From Myoxocephalus aenaeus (taxonomy: Eukaryota > Chordata > Actinopteri > Perciformes > Cottidae): a stretch of 64,000 nt of DNA. The position numbers and the translations under genes are program-made. Below, piece after piece: positions 57,378 to 64,000 of the stretch. The notes beneath the pieces were generated by a model, which worked only from the letters and a program-made list of their open reading frames with translations, was not told where the DNA came from and did no database searches. The DNA is taken from positions 2,001,001-2,065,000 of the forward strand of contig JBAMJR010000085.1 of NCBI GenBank assembly GCA_038501785.1. The letters are read 5' to 3'. Within the stretch, counting starts at the first letter, position 1. The number at the start of each line of letters is the position of its first letter.

Positions 57378-59246
57378 ATGGCGATGTGCGGAGCAACGAC
57401 GGAAGCTAAAGATGCTACCCAAGCAATTAAGGACATCTGCCAAAGCGTAAGTAGAAACTAAGAACAGTATGAATGACTTTATTGCACACAAAGGAAACAG
57501 GGCCCGTGTTTCATTTTGATCAGGGCTCGGCCACCTTTCCTATCCAAAGAGCCGTTTTGGCCTTTTTTCCACCCAAAAAAATGTGCCTCGAGCCGCAAAA
57601 GCTATTTGATATCACAGCTTATAACGTTTTTTTTTATATATAGTCATATTATGTATACAACAATGATTGTTTGTTGTATTTAGGGAATTATAGAACAATA
57701 GTAAAGACAATTCTTGACATTGTATTGCTATTTTACCCGTTGTATGTTCAAACTCTTATGAAGAGAACACAAATAGAGTCGTGTGTCGGCCTACCTTGAG
57801 GTCAATAAAAAACATAACAATGCAGGAGATGAATCCTATCTAATATGTGACTAATGTGGTAGAGTCTTCGTCCTGTAACCACAATGCAGCAGGATCGATC
57901 CCTGTCCTCCCCACGTGAGGGTTCCATTTTAAAACGCATATTTTTTTTGCTCCGGACTTTTAAAGCACCGCAAACGGAGGACGACGGATCCGTTTTAACT
58001 AGCGGACGCCTCACTGTCACGAGCTGCCACAGAACCAGCAGCAGCAGTTGAGACATGATCCACTTCGTGAAAGTATATTCACTTTGCTCATTTTGATGCA
58101 GTTGAGAAATCGCTCGTCTTCGCTCATCTGCAGCTTGATACTTTTCAGCAAATGCTGTGTGTTTTTGTTCTGGAAGAGTCTTTCAACATTACATATTTTG
58201 TTTGCTAAATTCTCGCCACATATCGAGCATACAGGTCTGCATCGTTGGCGTTGCTGGTTTAGCGAGGGCGGGGCTCTGCAAATCACGATGAGCCACCTGC
58301 ATAGGATGTGACGCACTTTTTTAAAAACTTTTTATTTTATTTTATTTTATTTTCAGTGACACAGCATCACCTCTAACTCCAAGATGAGAGGAGTTACCTT
58401 TTTTGAAAGATTGTCCACTGGGCAAAAAATAAGCCGCATGCGGTTCCTACCCCTGATTTTTAATGTTGCTTTAATCTCATTGTTATTCAGGTGAAGGCCC
58501 AGGCAGAGAAAGAAGCAGGGAAAACTTATGCTGAGTTCACAGCCAAGAGCTACACCACTCAGTCAGTGGCCGGGACCAACTACTTCATCAAGGTAATTAT
58601 CATCTACCAGACAAAACTCCTCAGATCATTGACTATAACCGACTTTTATTAGATGCATTTAAAGCGATTATAGTCAATATTGTTGTTCACATAAACAATG
58701 ACACTCGGTATTCTTTATGTAGGCAAATAAGACAAAGTTACACGATGCAGCAAAAAGAGGGATTGCTGGACAACTTTAACCTTGATGTAATGCATGCTGG
58801 GAAGCAGATAGACTATATGCTCACAAGTTGACTGAGATAAGTAGCCTCAACCATTCATTAGACATTTTGTCCAGACATTATTCAGTTACTACTGAACTCA
58901 TCATATGTTCTGAAAGGCATAACTAGAAAATGTGAACTTGAAACTGATAACCTTAACTAATTACACAGGTGATAATGTTACATGGACATAAACAAGACTT
59001 CCAATGAATGCTTGCGTTGCTTCATGTCTGCTAGATGTATAATTAAGTAACCACTTGCTAACCAGCTAGACGTCCTCATTGATCTCCTGAAACTTTACTT
59101 TTTCTTCCTTGCAGGTCCATGTGGGAGGAGAAGATGATCATGTTCACCTCCGTGTCCATAAACCACTCCCATGTAATGGAGAAAAATTAACGTTCCATAG
59201 TATGCAGCATTCCAAGACCGAGGAAGACAAGATTGAGCACTTCTAA
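57378..59246 (+). CDS. cstb: Cystatin B-like (stefin) cysteine protease inhibitor
   Basis: Exons 57378-57446, 58491-58592 and 59115-59246 (69, 102 and 132 nt; all phase 0; TAA at 59244-59246) give exactly 100 aa. The protein opens MAMCGATTEAKDATQAI, has the papain-binding loop QSVAGTNYFIKV (QxVxG class) in the second exon, and HVHLRVHKPLP, with the second hairpin (LP), then KIEHF in the third. Length, absence of a signal peptide or disulphides and the three-exon layout fit type 1 cystatins. From family knowledge it acts in cytosol and nucleus against cathepsins B, H, L and S. Intron 1 holds a hAT relic. AATAAA follows at 59448. The gene is the upstream member of a tandem pair; cstb is used in the sense of the family, since fish orthology in this pair is unresolved. 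Confidence 0.92.
57521..58455 (-). mobile_element. hAT-type relic in the first stefin intron
   Basis: The ends are inverted: CAGGGCTCGGCCACC at 57521 and GGTTCCTACCCCTG at 58455. The 8-bp flanks agree at 6 of 8 bases (ATTTTGAT and ATTTTTAA), so the duplication has drifted. The minus strand at about 58240-58160 reads CSICGENLANKICNVERLFQ, a decayed BED-type zinc-finger start of hAT transposases. The remainder is scrambled or deleted. Confidence 0.65.
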
Positions 59247-59447
59247 TAGGATCCTAACCCAAACACAGCATCAGTGCCTACAGGTTGCCGTCTCATTATA
59301 ATCAGTGATGATCAAATTATGCTGGCTCAATATATAAAACTATGCTTCTGCAGTTTCCAGTCCTAACATGTTACAACATACTGTGTCATACTGCAGATCA
59401 TGATGTAAAGAGCACGTAAAAATGAACTATTTTGTGCAACATTCATG

Positions 59448-59453
59448 AATAAA
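59448..59453 (+). terminator. Polyadenylation signal of the first stefin gene
   Basis: AATAAA about 200 bp after the stop codon, the first in the 3' flank. Confidence 0.65.
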
Positions 59454-59659
59454 TGGATCTGATTCTTTTGTGACTATTAGGTGTTGTTTCTCTTTCTCTG
59501 GTATTTGATTTGTGAAACCGCTGCAGGCTTTTTACATGGGTCTTCAGCTGGCAGACGTGTGAAGAAAAAGGCTTGGACAAAGAAGTAATGAAGACGAATA
59601 GAAGTCTATTCACAACTGGGTTTAGTGTTGACTGGATATGGATCATGGACAAAATCCCT

Positions 59660-59920
59660 CTTGAAGTGGCAGATGGTCACATGGTACATGAAATATACCA
59701 GCAGACTTCATTTGGAAAAATGTGTACACAATTATGCACAAGACATTTAAATTCTATTTTCTGCAATGGTGCAGCAATTTAACTGAATATCATCAGTAAC
59801 ATTGTTCATAAAAACAGGATATTCGTACTTAATCATAAACCCTCTGAACACTAATTCATCCTTTTTATGTTAAGTATTGTATAATAGTATTGCTCCAATA
59901 TCTCTGTCGTGACACAGAAC
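59660..59920 (+). repeat. Segment resembling 61350-61600
   Basis: Both contain ACAATTATGCACAAG followed by a CATTTaAAT or CATTTTAAT stretch, then GGTGCAGCAAT or GGTGCAGCCAT, AATCATAAAC and TTAAGTATTGTATAAT or TTTAAGTATTGTGTAAT in the same order and orientation. It looks like an old duplication of the first stefin gene's 3' flank. Confidence 0.55.
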
Positions 59921-60194
59921 ATATTTGATGCAGTTTAGTAACTTTTATTTTTACTTGACGTAAACATCACACAACTTCAGTGAAGATCTGGAACAAGCTG
60001 GTCTACAAAATGTGTTGTGCTGTCGTACAGCATTCCCACCTAGAGGTCACTATAGGATACATTTAAGGAGGAAAAAAAAGACTAAGGTTAAAACATAAAT
60101 ACAAGCCCTGATGCTCCTGATTCCCAGAATTAAAATCCCTTCAAAATATCAATGAAGTATATAACATTTGTCATGGTGTGTGGCCTTTATCGGC

Positions 60195-60645
60195 CTTAAC
60201 CTTTTAAAAACTCACCTATTTTTAGCCCCTTTCCTCAAAAATTGCACACCCAAACTAAAAAGGGTGTATCTCTGCAACTGCCTAGGGCTATTTCAATAGT
60301 TTGGGTGTTAATAAAAGGTACACGTGTGAGATTTTGTATATATGTTACTGGTTAAGAGTAAATGAAAATGACATACAGAAAAAAATGAAAAGGTTTCAGG
60401 TCCACCTAGAAAAAAAGCACTTTCAGGATGATTATTTCTTTGGAATGATGCAGCTGTAAGGTCCAACTCTGACCCAAATCATATCACAATATGTGAACAT
60501 TCTCTCTGCAAAGGTTAACTTTGATAAAGTGAAGCAGAACAAAGTTAGAGGGTTTAGTACAATATATCCAAATACAGCAGTTTGGGGCTTTTTTTCATAA
60601 AACAAGCTATGATTTACAGTTTTATATAGCAATCGCTCAGTGAAG
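60195..60645 (-). repeat. Dispersed repeat, copy 2 (inverted relative to 15700-16215)
   Basis: Complementary to the copy at 15700: AGAAATAATCATCCTGAA, CAACCTTTGCAGAGAGAATG, TATTTGGATA and AAATCATAGCTTGTTTTATG all occur on the minus strand in order. Identity is high over the centre and decays at the ends. Confidence 0.75.
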
Positions 60646-60834
60646 AAGGGTAACAGGAAGTGTAACATAGTTGTGACTTAGAACAGAAGGTAGACTGCTG
60701 TAGGTTTATAGCACAAAAACCTTCGGGAATATACAATATACATATGAAAAGTAAAATATGTTCATATTTGTATTGCTTTTTCATTCCCAAGACATGGCCA
60801 ACAGCTTAAAATAAAAAATGTCAGTATGTGTATT

Positions 60835-60838
<4 letters not shown>

Positions 60839-60865
<27 letters not shown>
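60839..60865. repeat. AT microsatellite
   Basis: A short pure (TA)n run in the stefin spacer. Confidence 0.95.
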
Positions 60866-60868
<3 letters not shown>

Positions 60869-61349
60869 GTTGCATAATAAATAGTTTTAAGGCTTCAAAC
60901 GTGGTGAAAAATGACGTGGTTAAATTGTACAATGAACAAAATAATCTTTTATATCAAACCATATTGTGTAAACTAAGTACACGTTCATGAATCACTACCA
61001 GCGCACTGGAGGTGAACCAGAAACCGGATGGCTTCATTTGTATGGTACTTAAAAATGCATACTGTTGAATTTGAACATCTTACTTCAAATATGTCATGGA
61101 GTTTCAATTCACTCAGCAATTTAATTACTTTTTTCCAATGATTTACTATTATTTTCAGTAACATTATTTAAATGCATTTAAAGCTATCTATTTATAAATG
61201 TGTTTAAAGTGAAATCCATCAACCCCTTAAACCAATGTTTAAGTGTATAATTACTCTGGTAAGCATCACATACTCTCCACACAGGAAACAGACAATCACA
61301 TTAATATAGTGCACTCAGGAACTCTCACATAACTCTCTGTGACTTTGAT

Positions 61350-61600
61350 CAAATGAGATTTCCAAATGTGTTGGCTGGATTTGGGAAAATACAATTATGC
61401 ACAAGTCATTTTAATTATTTACATTTGCTGGAAGGGTGCAGCCATTCATTCACTTAATGGTATAATCTGTAATCTGTACACAATTCAATTAATCACGTTA
61501 ATTCATACCAAATCATAAACTATCGGAAGACTATAGTTTCCTTTTAAGTATTGTGTAATATTACTATACTGTGAAATAGTTAGACAATATTTATAACACT
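61350..61600 (+). repeat. Second copy of the stefin 3'-flank segment
   Basis: The counterpart of 59660-59920: it begins about TTGGGAAAATACAATTATGC and runs to about TTAAGTATTGTGTAATATT. Diverged copy; boundaries are approximate. Confidence 0.5.
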
Positions 61601-62714
61601 CCTAGCTACCAATACTGTATTTTATTTCTTCTGGTGACATTTAATTTATTAATTGCTGTCGGGATGTAACGAGAGTTTGGACAAATATTTTAAAACAAAC
61701 ATTTTTTAAATACATCACCCACCCCAACTGGCTCTGACAGTACACGTGAACTGCATATTTATAAGTTGAAAGCAACATGTTTCAGCGTGTGGGGCCGTGA
61801 TATCAGCCTTAAAACAGGGAGTGAAACATACTTCCCTGTAAGTAAAGGTGGAGACGTGGAGGGATATTTAGGTTTTGGTTGTTCCAGACCAAATCCTGCG
61901 AGGGACCGGACTTTGAGAGAAATGTTAAAAGTATTGTTACACAAACCACACTTGTTACTTCAAATCCCACTGCAGCTGTTCTAAACTACTTCAGGTTGTG
62001 TGTCAGCGGTATGTGTTAATCCCTGGACTTCACATAGTCCCTGTTGGTAGTGTCTTGTGACTCCTCTTCCTCTTTGTTGATCACATGCTGCATGATTTTA
62101 GTTCCCATTAACACATTCAATAAATAGATAATATATTTGATAATTGGTCCTGCAGTCCTTATGTGAACAGTTAGTTAACATAGGTTTACAAAAATGAACA
62201 CAATTCACCATCACAGCCTTTCCTGAAAATCTCATAGCTGGTTTAGTTCGAATTATTAGAATAAAAAAAAATTATGTGTCATGTGGCAGATGATTTATTG
62301 CATATTTTACAGTGACGGGTTACAACAATACTTTAATGCAGGAAGTCACTGTGTTGGTGGATATTTTAGACAGGCTAGATCGGCTGCATCTGTCTGTATA
62401 ATAAAAATATTAATATGAAACAGACACATTTGGGATTGGTATCAATTGTTTCATCTATACCTTGGCAAGAAAGTGAAGATACATATTTCCTGAAATGTCA
62501 AACTGTTTCATCAAACCCTCAAGTCACTATCGGGGGAGAGTGGAGACATAATTTGAATTATACACAATTTGAACATACAATTGTTGGGAAGTGCCACAGC
62601 TGGAATTGGGGAGTAATTCATAAAGATGAACAACACTTGCGACACACGCAGCTCCACCTTAACAGTCATGTATTAGAGTCACCTTTCAGCCTGTATCCAG
62701 AGGTGGTTACACAG

Positions 62715-62722
62715 TATAAATA
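62715..62722 (+). promoter_or_regulatory. TATA box of the second stefin gene
   Basis: TATAAATA stands 95 bp before the ATG at 62810; the only TATA in the near upstream region. Confidence 0.45.
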
Positions 62723-62809
62723 TAGTTGGTAACCAGCTGAAAATGAACACTTGACAAATATACAAGCAGACAGTTGACTTCTCTGTTAACTTCAACGGAC
62801 CCTGTGACA

Positions 62810-63447
62810 ATGGCTTACACGTGTGGGGTATGGAATGAGACAACGGATGAGGACATTGAGGAAATTCAGAAGATATGTGATCAGGTGAGCTTCAATCTAC
62901 CTTCATTCTTCTCAACATTTCAGTCTGGATTTACATCACATTTTATTTATTCATACAGGTGAAGAGCGAAGTGGAGAACATGACAAACAAGACCTATGTG
63001 GAATACAGGGCAGTTAAATACAGGACTCAGATTTTGTCAGGAGTCAACCTTGTCGTCAAGGTAAATAACATTGTGATATTTGAAACAAAAAATGAAAGCC
63101 TCAGATGTGTGTCTTTGTATGATATACAAGTTGAATTCATATTATTTGTGACATCCAGTTGAATCTGAACATGTCAAATTCATGGCAGGACAGTAAACAG
63201 TTAAACTATGAACACACCTCTGATGGTCGGAGGTCCTCAGGGTTCAGCCACACAAGAGTGAATATATTCTTTCAGAGGTCCAAAAGTTCTCTCTGTTTTC
63301 CTGCAGATTTTTTGTGGAGTGGAGGAGGGGGTGTTCTGTGGAGTGGAGCGCTACATTCATCTGAATCTCTTCCAAGATGAAGAAAAGGTTGTGGTTCTCT
63401 GTGTGGAGCAGCAGAAAACCAAAGAAGACCCACTCGTACCTTTTTAA
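62810..63447 (+). CDS. Second, divergent stefin (cystatin B-like) gene
   Basis: Exons 62810-62884, 62959-63060 and 63307-63447 (75, 102 and 141 nt, all phase 0; TAA 63445-63447) give 105 aa. Exon 2 has the same 102-nt size as in the neighbour and encodes VKSEVENMTNKTYVEYRAVK, then TQILSGVNLVVK. The first loop is therefore QILSG in place of QxVxG: Gln and Gly are kept, Val is Leu. Exon 3 reads IFCGVEEGVFCGVERYIHLN, so the short turn after the loop strand is longer and cysteine-bearing, and the LP of the second hairpin is lost; it ends EDPLVPF. All splice sites are GT-AG and no stop is seen. It is a tandem paralogue of the gene at 57378, with protease binding possibly altered. AATAAA follows at 63568. 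Confidence 0.85.
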
Positions 63448-63567
63448 AGGGCTCTGCTACTTTATCTTCAAATGATTTGACATTGATTTTTAATGTATTA
63501 ACACAATGAAAATATTTGGGGTTGGGCAGCAGCAAGTTATTCAACTTGCGTGACCTTCTATAGAAAT

Positions 63568-63573
63568 AATAAA
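63568..63573 (+). terminator. Polyadenylation signal of the second stefin gene
   Basis: AATAAA (in AATAATAAAG) about 120 bp past the stop codon. Confidence 0.65.
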
Positions 63574-63874
63574 GAAAGCATTCATAAAAGTCTAGTTATG
63601 TCTTGTGGTTCTTTTATGCAGCATTTCTCTGATATCTAAAATAGATGTTTTCTTGGCTGAAAGAAATGGTGAGAAATAGATTTAAAAAGTGAAATCAATC
63701 CCCATCCAGACCTTAACACGGACAAAGATATTTTAACCTCATCATTTTTGTTTTGTTCTAATGACACAAACCAGGAAGTACTTTCTTTGTTAGTTACTTG
63801 ACAAGAGTCCTGGAGAAGGATACAACTATTTAATACATTCTTCTGAAATTACAAAACTAACCAAATTAGGAATT

Positions 63875-63927
<53 letters not shown>

Positions 63928-64000
63928 ACCGCGCCTCAGACTAAACCATTTCCTCCATAAAGACTGAAACATGAAGATATGTAACAATATATGTTTAGAA
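63574..64000. other. Right-end flank, no gene recognised
   Basis: It contains a CA/GA microsatellite at 63875-63925 (CACACA then (AG)n). No feature beyond it was recognised. Confidence 0.7.
63875..63925. repeat. CA-to-GA compound microsatellite
   Basis: CACACACA passes directly into a pure (AG)n run. Confidence 0.95.

Larger units (their letters stand above)
59454..62714. other. Spacer between the two stefin genes
   Basis: It contains the inverted dispersed repeat (60195-60645), an AT microsatellite (60839-60865) and a pair of similar non-coding stretches (59660-59920 and 61350-61600). Open frames 61766-61984, 62415-62732 and others have no support. No third intact stefin exon was found by eye. 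Confidence 0.6.

Noticed and set aside
62415..62732. 105-codon frame upstream of the second stefin gene
   Set aside because: No stefin motif or splice agreement; it overlaps the TATA-bearing upstream region.

Overview
The window is vertebrate nuclear DNA, almost certainly a teleost (ray-finned) fish. The support is GT-AG split genes whose conceptual proteins match vertebrate QTRT2, dopamine receptor D3, a single-domain rhodanese and stefin-type cystatins; long CA/TG and AT microsatellites; and fish-type interspersed repeats (tRNA-headed SINEs, hAT and Tc1/mariner elements, a LINE with a GAA tail). There are no operons, rRNA or tRNA genes, and no CRISPR array. All products were identified by reading translations; no database search was run.

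Layout. 1-4,830: the last three coding exons of QTRT2 (+), the non-catalytic partner in queuosine tRNA modification. 4,831-23,980: about 19 kb without a recognisable gene, holding hAT-type MITEs, SINEs, microsatellites and a degenerate AT-rich minisatellite. 23,990-40,740: DRD3 (-), seven coding exons (455 aa deduced) plus a probable non-coding first exon with a short uORF in a GC-rich promoter region. QTRT2 and DRD3 are tail to tail, the order I recall for these neighbours in mammals. 40,741-43,342: no gene seen. 43,343-44,797: a rhodanese-domain gene (-, TSTD1/TSTD3 type) with two possible first exons, one giving a mitochondrial-looking leader and one a short cytosolic start.

44,799-50,244 is mobile DNA: a decayed I-type LINE (-) ending next to the rhodanese gene's first ATG, a solo Tc1 end nested in it, then a nearly complete 2.3-kb Tc1/mariner-superfamily transposon (47,940-50,242) with TIRs, a TA target duplication, a TATA box, two introns and a 443-codon DD35E transposase. 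52,215-54,628 holds a hAT deletion derivative and a solo LTR with an exact 5-bp duplication. 54,830-56,290 holds piggyBac-like repeat modules and a perfect 64-bp palindrome. 57,215-63,573: two tandem stefin (cystatin B-like) genes (+) with identical exon phases, the second with a divergent protease-binding loop.

The genes are independent housekeeping, signalling and protease-control genes; I see no multi-gene pathway. The most noteworthy points are the intron-containing DD35E transposon with a rebuilt C-terminus, the recurrent snap-back inverted repeats (including the 64-bp palindrome), the LINE insertion against the rhodanese start, and the diverged stefin pair.
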